A DNA stretch of 40,036 bases from assembly GCF_000308575.1 (NCBI RefSeq), contig NZ_BAFZ01000155.1:1-40036 (forward strand), given 5' to 3'. Shown here piece by piece: positions 1 through 7,915 of this stretch. How positions within the stretch are numbered: the stretch's first letter is position 1; every line of letters begins with the position of its first letter. This stretch comes from Nocardia exalbida NBRC 100660. GTDB lineage: Bacteria > Actinomycetota > Actinomycetes > Mycobacteriales > Mycobacteriaceae. The position numbers and the translations under genes were made by a program. The notes under the pieces were generated by a model. That model was not told where the DNA came from. It saw only the letters and a program-made list of their open reading frames with translations, and did not search any database.

Positions 1-1291
1 GGGCCGGCGTCGACGCGCCCGCCGCCAACCTCAACACCCGATCGTTACTCGTGTCGGCCACGTAGATGTTGCCCGCCGTGTCGACTGCCACACCCTGAGG
101 ATTATTCAGGCCGGTGAACGGCAGCGGCGTCGGCGCCGACGCGCCCGCCGCCAACCTCAACACCCGATCGTTGCCCATGTCGGTGACATATATGCTGCCC
201 GCCGCGTCGACCGCTACATCGGTGGGCAGGCTGACGCCGGTGAACGGCAGCGGAGTCTGAGCCGCGTCGACCGATGAGGGCGAGTTGCCACCGCCGCGCG
301 AGCCCCGTTGGACACCGGCGACGACAGCTACGACGGCCACCACCGCGACCGCGACCACGGCGGCGAGCAGCATAGCGGTCTTGGGCGACAACCCGATTCG
401 CCACCCATGGCGCGCAGCCACGCCCCCGGTGGCATCGTCCACCGCGGCGCGGGCCGCCGCCGCCAGCTCGCGCGCGGTCTGGTAGCGATCGTCGGGATTT
501 TTGGCCATTCCCTTGGCGATAACCGCATCGAACGCGGTCGGCATATCGGGTGCGGTGGTGCTGGGACGCGGCGGCGGGGTGTGCATGTGGTGGGCGATGA
601 CACCCTGCACACCCAGCGCGCTCGCAAACGGCGGGCGGCCGGTCAGGCACTCATACAGCACGCACGTCAACGCGTACACATCCACTCGGGCATCGGCCTT
701 GACCTCCCCGCCGATCTCCTCCGGCGCCATGTAGGCGACGGTGCCGATGGTCTCACCGATCGTGGTCAGTGTGCGGTCGTCGGCGGCGTGGGCGATCCCG
801 AAGTCGATCAGGGAGGCGAACTCGTCGCCCCCTAGCAGGATGTTGGAGGGTTTGACATCGCGGTGCACCAGCCCGGCGTCGTGCGCCGCCTGTAGCGCGC
901 CGGCCACCTGCCCGATGATCGCCACTGCCCGCCGCGGCGACAAGGCCCCTTCCCGCGTGATCACCGTGCGCAGGTCGGTGCCCTCGATCAAGCGCATATT
1001 CAAATAGAGCCGACCGTCGATATCGCCGAAGTCGTGGATGGGGATCACATGCGGCTCGGTCAACTGTGCCACCGCCCGGCACTCCCGGCGGAACCGCTCG
1101 CGCAGCTGCTCGTCATCCGCGAAGCGCTCGGGCAACACCTTGAGCGCCACCACCCGGTTGGTCAGCGAATCGTGCGCCCGCCACACCTGGCCCATGCCGC
1201 CCTGCCCCAGCAGTGACAGAAGCCGATAGCGTCCGAACGGCTCCGCAGGCCCCCGAGTGGCGTCCCCGTCACCTAGTAACGTGTCATCCAT
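1..1291 (-). CDS. PknD-like membrane Ser/Thr protein kinase with C-terminal NHL/propeller repeats (partial)
   Basis: The product is a eukaryotic-like Ser/Thr kinase anchored in the membrane with an extracellular sensor; its C-terminus is cut by the window edge, leaving 430 residues. The kinase domain covers about residues 20-280: glycine loop GQGGMG at 29-34, catalytic lysine K51 in VVALKVL, catalytic loop HRDVKPSN at 143-150, DFG at 163-165 and an APE-like MAPEE at 188-192. One hydrophobic alanine/valine segment at about 306-327 is the transmembrane helix. After it come repeats of about 42 residues (consensus TPLPFTG...P..VAVD.AG.IYV.D..NDRVL) that match NHL-type beta-propeller blades, as in mycobacterial PknD. 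The start ATG is followed by a typical short acidic leader. By family, the outer propeller binds a ligand and the inner domain phosphorylates proteins; the ligand cannot be read from the sequence. Confidence 0.93.
   Translation of the reverse strand, partial: MDDTLLGDGDATRGPAEPFGRYRLLSLLGQGGMGQVWRAHDSLTNRVVALKVLPERFADDEQLRERFRRECRAVAQLTEPHVIPIHDFGDIDGRLYLNMRLIEGTDLRTVITREGALSPRRAVAIIGQVAGALQAAHDAGLVHRDVKPSNILLGGDEFASLIDFGIAHAADDRTLTTIGETIGTVAYMAPEEIGGEVKADARVDVYALTCVLYECLTGRPPFASALGVQGVIAHHMHTPPPRPSTTAPDMPTAFDAVIAKGMAKNPDDRYQTARELAAAARAAVDDATGGVAARHGWRIGLSPKTAMLLAAVVAVAVVAVVAVVAGVQRGSRGGGNSPSSVDAAQTPLPFTGVSLPTDVAVDAAGSIYVTDMGNDRVLRLAAGASAPTPLPFTGLNNPQGVAVDTAGNIYVADTSNDRVLRLAAGASTPA
12..258 (-). 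repeat. Tandem 126-bp repeats encoding propeller blades
   Basis: Two direct repeats with a period of exactly 126 bp (42 codons) lie in the extracellular part of the kinase gene. Blocks around 12-46 and 138-172 are identical over about 35 bases, and the 'ccggtgaacggcagcgg' block recurs near 111 and 237. The second copy is slightly diverged at its distal end. Such nucleotide-level identity suggests recent blade duplication or gene conversion. Confidence 0.85.
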
Positions 1292-1703
1292 CGTGCCGTC
1301 CCATGACCACCCGGCTGGCAAACGGTGATTACATTCCGACTCCCGCCCGAGCGGGTGGCCCCACACCGGTTGATTCATCCAGGCCAACAGTCGAGAGTCG
1401 GCGCTATCGTCGGCGGGGTTTTCCCAGTCATGTTCCAGTCGACAAGAACGCGAGCGCACGGATCATTTCAGAAATCCGCCGACAACCTGTCGCGAATTCA
1501 GTGTACCCCGGACCTTACGACCAGCTTCGTGAAACCGCGTCGAGACCCACTCGGAGTACTCCACGACGACGGGCTATTCGTCGCGGTACCCCGAGCTACA
1601 CCGTCCGGCGTTTCAGAACCTAGGCGCGGGATCCTGCCTGTTCGGCGGCGAAAACAGGCATTGGCATGGCATAACTCCCGCATTTCCACACTCGTAAGCG
1701 CCC
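1292..1703. other. Intergenic stretch, no gene recognised
   Basis: About 410 bases lie between the kinase start and the end of the decayed monooxygenase. Open frames here lack recognisable protein character. The part next to 1291 should carry the kinase promoter, but no convincing -10/-35 pair was seen. Confidence 0.5.
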
Positions 1704-2790
1704 TCAGCAGCGCTGCCGATCGGATACGGCCGGGGTCATCGCGGCGGCGTGCGCCATGGTTACCCGAGCCATGCCGGTGGTGGCGATGGAGCCGATGTAG
1801 CCGTCGGGACGGATCAACAGGAGTGCGGAATCGGCTAAACCGTAGATCCGGGCGAAGGAATCGGTGATGTCGGCGAGTACGACATCGGCGTCCACCTGCT
1901 CTCCGCCATTGATCGCGACCTTTTTCAGTCCCGCGCCCGCCGACGGCCACGTCAATGCGGCCAGTTCCGCCACGGCCGCGCGGCCGTAGGCGATCGCGGT
2001 GGAATGCGGTCCGGAGAAGAGGTCGAACAGGCGCTGTGCTCCTTCGGCCGCGTTCAGCAGTTTCGCGTCCGGCGCACGGTCGCCCACCCGCAGCGTTCCG
2101 GTTTGTTCGGCATCGGCCGCGACCAGCGGACCGCCTGAACGCGCGCATCCGCAAGCACACCGGCGACAAGCGCATCCGCTTGTCGCGCATCGGCGGGACA
2201 TGTGTCCGCGTCCGGACGGCCGGTTCACACATGCCAGCGGTTGCGGGAAAGGCCCTCCACCACGGCGTCGACGATGATCATCCGATCGGCTTCGTCCGTC
2301 GCGCCCTCGAAACCGATGCCCGCCGTTCTTCGGACCGTGCTCGCGCCACCGTCGGCGCCGACAAGGTAGGGAGCGCCGATCTCTTCGGCACCGCCTGGAC
2401 CGGCGACCGTCACAACGACCGCATCCCGATGTTGCTCGAATCCGACGAGTTCATGTTCCGATTCGACGGTCACGCCCAGCCGTCGCAGTCCGGCACGCAG
2501 CGCGGCATCGGTGCGGAATTGCGGAATGAACCACGTATTCGGGTGCGGCACATCGGATGTCAGCTCGTTGCGGGAGACCATCTGCCACGGAATCGTCAGC
2601 GGACCCGCGTGGATGCCCAGCAGGGGGTACTCGGCGCCGCCTGCGCGGATATCGGCGAAAACGCCGAGATCCTCGAGCACTTCCAGGCTGCGCGGCTGGA
2701 TTCCCTTGGCGCGTGAACCGTCGAAGAACTTCGCGGCTTTGTCGATGATCCGTACCGCCAGGCCGCGGCGATAGCGTTCGCCGCCGGAAC
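1704..2790 (-). pseudogene. Decayed FAD-dependent aromatic monooxygenase
   Basis: These are the remains of a flavoprotein hydroxylase of the PHBH/RdmE-like class, normally about 500 residues. An N-terminal piece (about 2790-2225) starts at RRGLAVRIIDKAAKFFDGSR and continues through the substrate/FAD segment to LVGADGGASTVRR, where it stops at 2225-2227 just after RNRWHV. A C-terminal piece (about 2140-1704) encodes the usual thioredoxin-like end domain (GTLRVGDRAPDAKLLNAA, then LLIRPDGYIGSIA). Missing are the first 25-30 residues with the GxGxxG dinucleotide motif, which are replaced by sequence containing an in-frame TGA, and roughly 200 residues between the pieces. The gene therefore has both a 5' truncation and an internal deletion and cannot make an active enzyme. 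The family assignment is from recognised motifs; the original substrate is unknown. Confidence 0.82.
2163..2186. repeat. Perfect 10-bp inverted repeat at the pseudogene deletion point
   Basis: GCGACAAGCG-CATC-CGCTTGTCGC is a perfect 10-bp stem with a 4-base loop. It lies between the two surviving halves of the monooxygenase, where about 200 codons are missing. It may be a terminator-like hairpin or a scar of the event that removed the middle of the gene. Confidence 0.6.
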
Positions 2791-2856
2791 CTCACCAGAG
2801 ATCTGATAACGCCCGGAGGCGGTCAGAGCCGGTGTCCGGCCGTTCAGGAGGACGCC

Positions 2857-3849
2857 TCACGTTCTTCCGGTTCGCCCGGACGACTCTCCGTAGCGGGTGG
2901 CGATCGCGGCGGCGCGGTCGCGCAGGGAGGTGCGCAACCACTGCGGGGTGAGGGCTTCGGCGTCCGTGGCGAGCTGCCACAGCGCCCATTCGGCGTGTCT
3001 GCGATCTTGGAAGCTCACCTCGAGTCGCAGCCGGCCGTCCGCGTCGGCTTCTTCGGCGCGGACGGCGAGTGCGGTGCGCACCAGGTCTTCTCGCCGTGCC
3101 GGGTCCACCCGTACCAGCACGGTGACTCGGTCGCCCCCGGTCCGGAACTGCGTGCTGCGTTCCTGCCAGGCGCGGTCCAGATCGACTCGTTCCGGTCGCT
3201 GGGCCGGTTCAGGAAGTTCCTCGGCGGCCAGCACCCGCGACAGCCGGTAGGTGCGGTCCGCGCCGGACACGGTGGCCAGCAGATAGCCCTGGTCGCGCAC
3301 GGTGACCAGGCCGATCGGGTCCACCGTTCGCCACTTCGGGGTCTGGGCGGCCGCCGCGTAGTGGATGCGCAGCTTGTGTCCGGCGAACACCGCGCGACGG
3401 ATCTCGCTCACTACGATGTCGGGCACCTCTTCGGGGACCAGCCGGCGTGCGAGGAGGTCGGTCTCCGGGTCGACGAGCAATCGCTGGGCCGCGCCGGTCG
3501 CCGTGGCCCGATAGCTCTCGGGTAGCGCGTCGACCACCTTGCGCATGGCCGAGGCGAGCGCGGAACCGAGACCGAATGCTTGTGCGCCGCGGCGTGATCC
3601 GGCGACGAGCAGGGCGAGCGCCTCGTCGTGGTTCAGCCCGGTGAGTTCGGTTTGGAAACCGGGTAACAATGCGAAACCGCCGTGCCGTCCGCGTTCGGCA
3701 TAGACCGGGACTCCCGCCGCGGACAGGGCTTCGATGTCGCGCAGCACGGTGCGGGTGGATACCTCCAGCTCGCGGGCGAGCGTGGCAGCGGTCAACCGAC
3801 CGCGCTGACGCAGCAGCAACACCAGCGAGACCAATCGGTCGGCGCGCAT
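2857..3849 (-). CDS. WYL-domain (YafY/PafC-type) transcriptional regulator
   Basis: A 330-residue DNA-binding regulator. Residues about 3-58 form an HTH_11 winged helix (recognition segment STRTVLRDIEALSAAGVPVY), followed by a middle region and a WYL domain at about 145-215, where the name-giving triad appears as GYL at 188-190 within VTVRDQGYLLATV. A WCX-like C-terminal extension follows. The length is typical of the family. It is divergent from the NTF2-like gene at 3912 with only 62 bp between, and a perfect dyad in that gap is the obvious operator, so autoregulation and control of the neighbour are likely. WYL domains are thought to bind nucleic acid or small effectors; the ligand here is unknown. 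Confidence 0.93.
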   Translation of the reverse strand: MRADRLVSLVLLLRQRGRLTAATLARELEVSTRTVLRDIEALSAAGVPVYAERGRHGGFALLPGFQTELTGLNHDEALALLVAGSRRGAQAFGLGSALASAMRKVVDALPESYRATATGAAQRLLVDPETDLLARRLVPEEVPDIVVSEIRRAVFAGHKLRIHYAAAAQTPKWRTVDPIGLVTVRDQGYLLATVSGADRTYRLSRVLAAEELPEPAQRPERVDLDRAWQERSTQFRTGGDRVTVLVRVDPARREDLVRTALAVRAEEADADGRLRLEVSFQDRRHAEWALWQLATDAEALTPQWLRTSLRDRAAAIATRYGESSGRTGRT

Positions 3850-3870
3850 CCGAAAAAACTACCCGGAATA

Positions 3871-3889
3871 CACGACAGAGGATGTCGTG
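3871..3889. promoter_or_regulatory. Dyad operator CACGACA-N5-TGTCGTG
   Basis: A perfect 7-bp inverted repeat with a 5-base spacer is centred in the 62-bp region between the divergent WYL regulator and NTF2-like genes. Its position and symmetry make it the likely binding site of the WYL regulator, controlling both directions. That assignment is inferred. Confidence 0.6.
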
Positions 3890-3911
3890 ATTCGCTGGGA
3901 GGCTGATCACC

Positions 3912-4265
3912 ATGACAAACGAGAACGTGGCCACCGCCCCCGACGATCTGGGCAGGTACTTCATCGAGCGCGCCAATGCGGGCGACGTCGAGGGGCTGGT
4001 GGCGTTGTACGAGCCGAACGCCGTGCTGGCGTTCCCACCGGGCAATCTCGCGATCGGACATGCGGAGATCCGCAAGGTGTACGAACAATTCGTCGCGGCC
4101 GCGCCGGTGCTCTCGCCGGGTAGGCAACATCCAGCGCTGGTGAGCGGCGACCTGGCACTGACAGCGTCCACGCTGACCACCGGCGAGGTGACTGTCGAGA
4201 TCGCCCGTCGCCAGCCGGACGGGTCGTGGTTGTGGGCCGTGGACCAGCCGGCGCTCGTGCCGTAG
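3912..4265 (+). CDS. SnoaL/NTF2-like (DUF4440-type) small protein
   Basis: A 117-residue cone-shaped NTF2-fold protein. The pattern YFIERANAGDVEGLVALYEP at about 16-35, then GHAEIRKVYEQFVA, then a C-terminal beta section ending in WLWAVDQPAL, is the usual SnoaL-like/YybH layout and length. Family members act as small isomerases, hydrolases or binding proteins, so a substrate cannot be assigned. The ATG follows a GGGAGG ribosome site at about 8 bp. The gene is divergent from the WYL regulator, a frequent pairing, and is probably its target. It is followed by a terminator hairpin. Confidence 0.88.
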   Translation: MTNENVATAPDDLGRYFIERANAGDVEGLVALYEPNAVLAFPPGNLAIGHAEIRKVYEQFVAAAPVLSPGRQHPALVSGDLALTASTLTTGEVTVEIARRQPDGSWLWAVDQPALVP

Positions 4266-4272
4266 CGGTGCG

Positions 4273-4302
4273 GCGGTGGGCCGGCGTGACCGAGCCCACC
4301 GC
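4273..4302. terminator. Bidirectional hairpin between convergent genes
   Basis: GCGGTGGGC and GCCCACCGC form a perfect 9-bp stem around a 12-base loop, 8 bp after the NTF2-like stop and 50 bp from the stop of the oppositely oriented membrane protein gene. There is no U tract, as is common in actinobacteria. Confidence 0.55.
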
Positions 4303-4352
4303 GGCGCAGCGGCGTCGAGGCGGGTCTCGGTGGCCGGTCCGCGTCACCGGCG

Positions 4353-5516
4353 TTACGGCGGCTCCGTCAGGCCGCGGACGTGTGGCCATGCCTCGGCGAG
4401 TGCGAGCAGCCGGCGCAACTCGGCGGTGAGATCCCTTGCCCCCGGGCGGATTTGGTGGCGAGATGTGATCCGATTCGCGCTGGGTGGGCGCCCGGCAGCT
4501 TTGGCGGCAATCGCCTCGGCGACGCGGCGGGCAGAGATATGTGGGTCAGCGCCGGTGGCGGCCAGATCGTCGGGGCTGTCGCTGTAGCGCTTGAGATGCA
4601 GCAGGCTGTCGCGGATCTCGACCGTCATGCGATGCAGACGGATGGCCGGGTCCGTTCGGCCGTCGCGGTCGCGCGCCTCCAGAACGATTTCGGGGACGGC
4701 TGCGGCGAGATCGGCCCACATCGGTTGCAGGCGGCGGCAGTATCGGCCGGTGCGGTCCCATCCGAGGCGGCTGAGCAGGGTGCTGATCAGCGGCACCGTG
4801 ACCACGGCGGGAGCGCCGACGGCCGAGAGAAGGAAGCCGCTCCATGCTTTCCAGTGCATCTCTGGATCGAATGACGACCGGCCTGTCACGACATCGCAAA
4901 CGGTCTCGACCGGATAGGCGACCGCCACGACCCCCATGCCCACGGCGGTGCACAGGACCGTTGCGTACAGGGCGCGTTCCTGCCAGGTGATGTCCCCCGC
5001 CCCGCGCATCTCGCGCACGCTCACCCGTCCGACGAGCAGGGCCGTGGCGCCGAGCGGCAGGGAAAACGCGACCCAGACTACGACGGCCGACCAGCCGAGG
5101 GCTTGGTCGATCAACTGATCAGCGCGGCGGGCGGGGGCCCCTGCGATCAGGATGACGGCGGTGACGACGATCGAGAGGAGGTAATAGCGCCGCTGCCTGC
5201 GCCACGTGTGGGCGGGGTCGGCGCCCGCCCACAATTCGGCGATGCCGTAGATATTCGAGACGGCCAACACGGTCGCTCCCAGCGAGAGCTGCCGGGCGAG
5301 GTTCACCACGTCGCTGTCACCGCCGGGCAGCAACCAGACCAGCGCCTGTTCGAACCGTGCCTCCCGCAACAGGTGTTCGCAGATACCGGCGGCGAGCGCG
5401 CGGTTGACGAGCCGGTCGACGACGCTGTCCCCCAACAGCCACCACCGACCGGCCAGCACCAACGTGAGACCTGTCAGGACAGGCCAGGTGATCCAAACCG
5501 GGATCGGGGAGGTCAT
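4353..5516 (-). CDS. MAB_1171c-type putative membrane protein/transporter
   Basis: A 387-residue protein with about seven hydrophobic segments in the first 260 residues (first in WITWPVLTGLTLVLAG) and a soluble C-terminal helical region (about 285-387, rich in Arg/Ala, with LHRMTVEIRDSLLHLKRY). This layout matches the actinobacterial 'MAB_1171c family putative transporter'/DUF6545 group, whose function is unknown. The ATG at 5516 is chosen over upstream codons because it follows the ImmA stop by one base (TGA-G-ATG), implying translational coupling. Its partner protease suggests a regulated membrane system rather than an independent transporter. I recognise the family by layout and context. 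Confidence 0.8.
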   Translation of the reverse strand: MTSPIPVWITWPVLTGLTLVLAGRWWLLGDSVVDRLVNRALAAGICEHLLREARFEQALVWLLPGGDSDVVNLARQLSLGATVLAVSNIYGIAELWAGADPAHTWRRQRRYYLLSIVVTAVILIAGAPARRADQLIDQALGWSAVVVWVAFSLPLGATALLVGRVSVREMRGAGDITWQERALYATVLCTAVGMGVVAVAYPVETVCDVVTGRSSFDPEMHWKAWSGFLLSAVGAPAVVTVPLISTLLSRLGWDRTGRYCRRLQPMWADLAAAVPEIVLEARDRDGRTDPAIRLHRMTVEIRDSLLHLKRYSDSPDDLAATGADPHISARRVAEAIAAKAAGRPPSANRITSRHQIRPGARDLTAELRRLLALAEAWPHVRGLTEPP

Positions 5517-5517
5517 C

Positions 5518-6024
5518 TCACCGGTGCCGGTTTCGGAAGAACGTCGAGCGGAACCGGCTCGCCGACCGCTTCGGCAGCATCGCCTCCACCAGCAGCAGGT
5601 CGGCGAAAGTTTCGGCGGCGCGCTCGCGCTCACTCCCATAGTCTTGGCGGCGCAGTACGCCGCGGATGGTTTCCAGCGACAGCGAGGGCATCAATTCGCG
5701 CAACGGCAGATCGGCCGGACCGGCACCGCTCGCGGTCCCGCCGTGGCCGAGCAGCATGTGACCGATCTCGTGGGCGATGATGTGATCGGCGTGCCATTCG
5801 GTGTCGGCCCCGTACATGATCACGTCGTCGCCTTCCCGGGCGATCCACAGGCCGCTTCCGGTGCCGCATCCGTTCCCCGAGAGTGCGCCGACGTCGATCG
5901 GGCACAGCGTGATCGGCCGTTCCCGGTACGCTGCCACCCGCGCGATGTATTCCGTCATGTCCCATGGATCGGGGATCGGTACCAGGCGACCCAGCTCCTC
6001 GAATCGCGCGGCGAGATCCTCCAT
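5518..6024 (-). CDS. ImmA/IrrE family zinc metallo-endopeptidase
   Basis: A 168-residue protein with the zincin motif HEIGH at 85-89 in ADHIIAHEIGHMLLGHG; H85 and H89 bind zinc and E86 is catalytic. The third ligand is expected from the acidic helix near RAAETFADLLL. ImmA/IrrE proteases cleave or inactivate partner repressors. The start at 6024 is preferred because AGGGGAAGG lies just upstream and the promoter TAGGCT at 6072-6077 excludes an earlier start at 6093. The usual upstream XRE repressor is absent. Instead a 10-codon ORF overlaps the start as TAATG. The gene is coupled to the MAB_1171c-type gene downstream. Confidence 0.88.
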   Translation of the reverse strand: MEDLAARFEELGRLVPIPDPWDMTEYIARVAAYRERPITLCPIDVGALSGNGCGTGSGLWIAREGDDVIMYGADTEWHADHIIAHEIGHMLLGHGGTASGAGPADLPLRELMPSLSLETIRGVLRRQDYGSERERAAETFADLLLVEAMLPKRSASRFRSTFFRNRHR

Positions 6025-6056
6025 TACGCCTTCCCCTCGCTGATCACGTACCCCAT
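6024..6056 (-). CDS. 10-codon leader ORF overlapping immA start
   Basis: The ORF ATG...TAA encodes MGYVISEGKA and its stop overlaps the ImmA start codon (TAATG at 6026-6022). It begins 15-20 bp downstream of the -10 hexamer, so it would be the first ORF on the transcript. The purine-rich Shine-Dalgarno for immA lies inside it. It may be a translation-coupling mini-ORF, or the last codons of a lost XRE repressor, since in related loci such a repressor gene sits here. Expression is unproven. Confidence 0.35.
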   Translation of the reverse strand: MGYVISEGKA

Positions 6057-6071
6057 GCCGATATGGCGGTG

Positions 6072-6099
6072 AGCCTAGTCGTCTACGGAGCATTGTCGC
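6072..6099 (-). promoter_or_regulatory. SigA-type promoter for the ImmA-MAB_1171c operon
   Basis: On the minus strand there is GCGACA (6099-6094), a 16-bp spacer and TAGGCT (6077-6072), a good actinobacterial -10. The expected transcription start near 6065 is just upstream of the leader ORF. Confidence 0.5.
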
Positions 6100-6223
6100 G
6101 GACGCGGCTTGTCGCGCAAGCTTTCTCGCATCCGTCTTCGGGGATCGGCCGCAACGTCGTAGGCCTTGATTCGCTCATTGCTCGAGCCGGCTCTTGCGCT
6201 GGTAGTACCTTCGCTCTCACGAA

Positions 6224-6257
6224 GAACGGCCCGAACCTCGAAAGGTTCGGGCCGTTC
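6224..6257 (-). terminator. Strong hairpin terminator after the GlsB-like gene
   Basis: GAACGGCCCGAACCT pairs perfectly with AGGTTCGGGCCGTTC (15-bp stem). Read on the minus strand the loop is TTCG, the very stable tetraloop type. It lies 40 bp past the stop of the GlsB-like gene, with no long U run. Confidence 0.8.
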
Positions 6258-6296
6258 GAAGCGCGCGCGTTCGGCGCTACGCCGCCGAGCGCGGTC

Positions 6297-6572
6297 TCAG
6301 CGCAGTGCGCCGCGACGGCCGGTCACCAATCCGACCAGGAACAGGAGGATCACCGCGCCGCCGAGGCAGGTGAAGAAGCTGAACCACAGTCCGCCGCCCT
6401 CGACATCGACTCCCAGCAGCTTCAGCAGGAACCCACCGAGCAGGCCGCCGACGACGCCCACCACGATATTGAGCAGAATGCCCTGCTGAGCATCGGTTTT
6501 CATGAACTTGCTGGCGATCCAGCCGGCCAGACCGCCGATGATGATCCAACCGAGGATTCCGAGACCGAGCAT
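6297..6572 (-). CDS. GlsB/YeaQ/YmgE family (transglycosylase-associated) membrane protein
   Basis: A 91-residue membrane protein with three hydrophobic segments: LGLGILGWIIIGGLAGWIA at 2-20, a glycine-rich NIVVGVVGGLLGGFLL and a C-terminal FTCLGGAVILLFLVGLV. The glycine zipper pattern and the spacer KFMKTDAQQG are typical of this stress-associated family, whose biochemical role is unknown. The start at 6572 is supported by GGAG six bases upstream; a longer reading frame back to 6662 lacks a ribosome site and encodes only a polar tail. It is monocistronic and ends at the strong hairpin downstream. Confidence 0.92.
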   Translation of the reverse strand: MLGLGILGWIIIGGLAGWIASKFMKTDAQQGILLNIVVGVVGGLLGGFLLKLLGVDVEGGGLWFSFFTCLGGAVILLFLVGLVTGRRGALR

Positions 6573-6771
6573 CTTATTCTCCGATTCGTCGCGTTGAGCC
6601 CGCACACTGATCGAGCGAGCGTCTGTCCTCGCCATACCCCGGTCGTGGGCCGTCAATCGCATTGCGTAGCAGAGAGATCCTCAGTGATCGACCGGCCGGA
6701 GCGCGGACGCACATTGGCACCTGTTCACAACCATCGCCCCGACGACGTTCGGCGATGGGCATCCGTACGGT

Positions 6772-7875
6772 TCAGAACGCGTAACGCACCGTCAACCAGG
6801 GCGTTCGCTGGGCGATGAGTCCGGTCAGAGTCTCGACACCGGCGGCCTTGACGTCGTTGCGGTAGCGCACGTTCCACATGCCCGACTGCGAGCGCTTGGC
6901 CTGTTGAATGGGCGGGCGCCACAGCAGGTCCTCGGCCTTCGGGTGCCAGCCGAGGTTGAGCTCGTGCAGTTGCTCGTTGTGGGTGAGCATGATGATCTCC
7001 GCAGCGGCCTGGGCCTTGAAGGCGGAGCCCGTGCCGTCCGAAAGCTGCTCCAGCAGTTCCGCCCAGTCCTGCTCCCAGCCGGGGCGGACGACGACGGGGG
7101 AAAAGTTGACGTGCACCTCGTAGCCCGCTGCCACGAAGTCATCGATCGCGGCGATGCGCTGACGGATCGGTGTGGTGCGCAGGTCGAGCAACCGGGCGTC
7201 GGCCTCTGGCATGAGTGAGAAACGGATCCGGGTCCGCCCGCGGGGGTCGAGGTCGAGCAGGTCGCGATTGACGTACTTGGTGGCGAACGACGCCTTCGCG
7301 GCTGGCCACGCGCCGAACGCGGTGATCAGGTCGGCGACGTTGTCGCTGACCAGGGCGTCGACCGAGCAGTCGCTGTTCTCGCCCAGGTCGTAGACCCACG
7401 CGTGCGGGTCGCACTGGTTCGGCACGGTCTTGGGCCCCTGCTTGCGTACGTGCCGTTCGAGATAGCCGACGATCTTGTCGATATTCGTGAACACCGTGAT
7501 CGGGTTCGCATAGCCCTTGCGGCGGGGGACGTAGCAGTAGGCGCACGCCATCGCGCAGCCGTTGGACGTCGAGGGCGCGATCCAATCGGCGGAACGGCCG
7601 TTGGCCCGGGCCGTGAGCGACTTCTTGATCCCGAGCACGAGGTCCTCGGTCTTGACCCGGATCCAGCGGTCGACGTTGCCCGCGTTGCCGTGCAGCTGGT
7701 CGATCTTCCAGTGGGAGGCGACGGTGATGATCTCGGCGTCGGGGAACCGCGCGCGCACCTGCTGCCCACGGGGGCTCGCCAGCGCCTCCGGTTCGGCCCA
7801 CAGGCGACGGACGTCCAGCAGGCGGGGGCTCGATGCGGGCCGGAAGGGGTCCTGATCTGCGGCGGATCGAGTCAT
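6772..7875 (-). CDS. Spore photoproduct lyase family radical SAM protein
   Basis: A 367-residue radical SAM enzyme. The [4Fe-4S] cluster motif CAMACAYC has C107, C111 and C114 in the CxxxCxxC spacing, followed by YVPRRKGYANPITVFTN. The C-terminal part ends with the aromatic IQQAKRSQSGMWNVRYRNDV segment seen in actinobacterial homologues. Bacillus SplB repairs UV-induced 5-thyminyl-dihydrothymine in spores; Mycobacteriales do not form endospores, so the role here may be general DNA photoproduct repair or something else. AGAGG lies three bases before the ATG. A 24-bp dyad sits 17 bp upstream, and an Orn/Lys/Arg decarboxylase gene is divergent. Confidence 0.88.
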   Translation of the reverse strand: MTRSAADQDPFRPASSPRLLDVRRLWAEPEALASPRGQQVRARFPDAEIITVASHWKIDQLHGNAGNVDRWIRVKTEDLVLGIKKSLTARANGRSADWIAPSTSNGCAMACAYCYVPRRKGYANPITVFTNIDKIVGYLERHVRKQGPKTVPNQCDPHAWVYDLGENSDCSVDALVSDNVADLITAFGAWPAAKASFATKYVNRDLLDLDPRGRTRIRFSLMPEADARLLDLRTTPIRQRIAAIDDFVAAGYEVHVNFSPVVVRPGWEQDWAELLEQLSDGTGSAFKAQAAAEIIMLTHNEQLHELNLGWHPKAEDLLWRPPIQQAKRSQSGMWNVRYRNDVKAAGVETLTGLIAQRTPWLTVRYAF

Positions 7876-7891
7876 AGCCTCTGCCTACTCC

Positions 7892-7915
7892 AGCCCACCG
7901 ACATTCCGGTGGGCT
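7892..7915. promoter_or_regulatory. Dyad AGCCCACCG-N6-CGGTGGGCT upstream of the lyase gene
   Basis: A perfect 9-bp inverted repeat with a 6-base loop lies 16 bp before the lyase start codon. It may be an operator or a 5'-UTR hairpin. Nothing else was recognised in the rest of the 262-bp divergent gap (7876-8137). Confidence 0.45.

Noticed and set aside
2141..2200. Zinc-finger-like string HTGDKR on the plus strand inside the pseudogene
   Set aside because: Chance resemblance; it lies in a hairpin and has no paired Cys/His residues.
5103..6818. Long plus-strand frames over the ImmA, MAB_1171c and GlsB genes
   Set aside because: Antisense noise; minus-strand genes have motifs, promoter and terminator.
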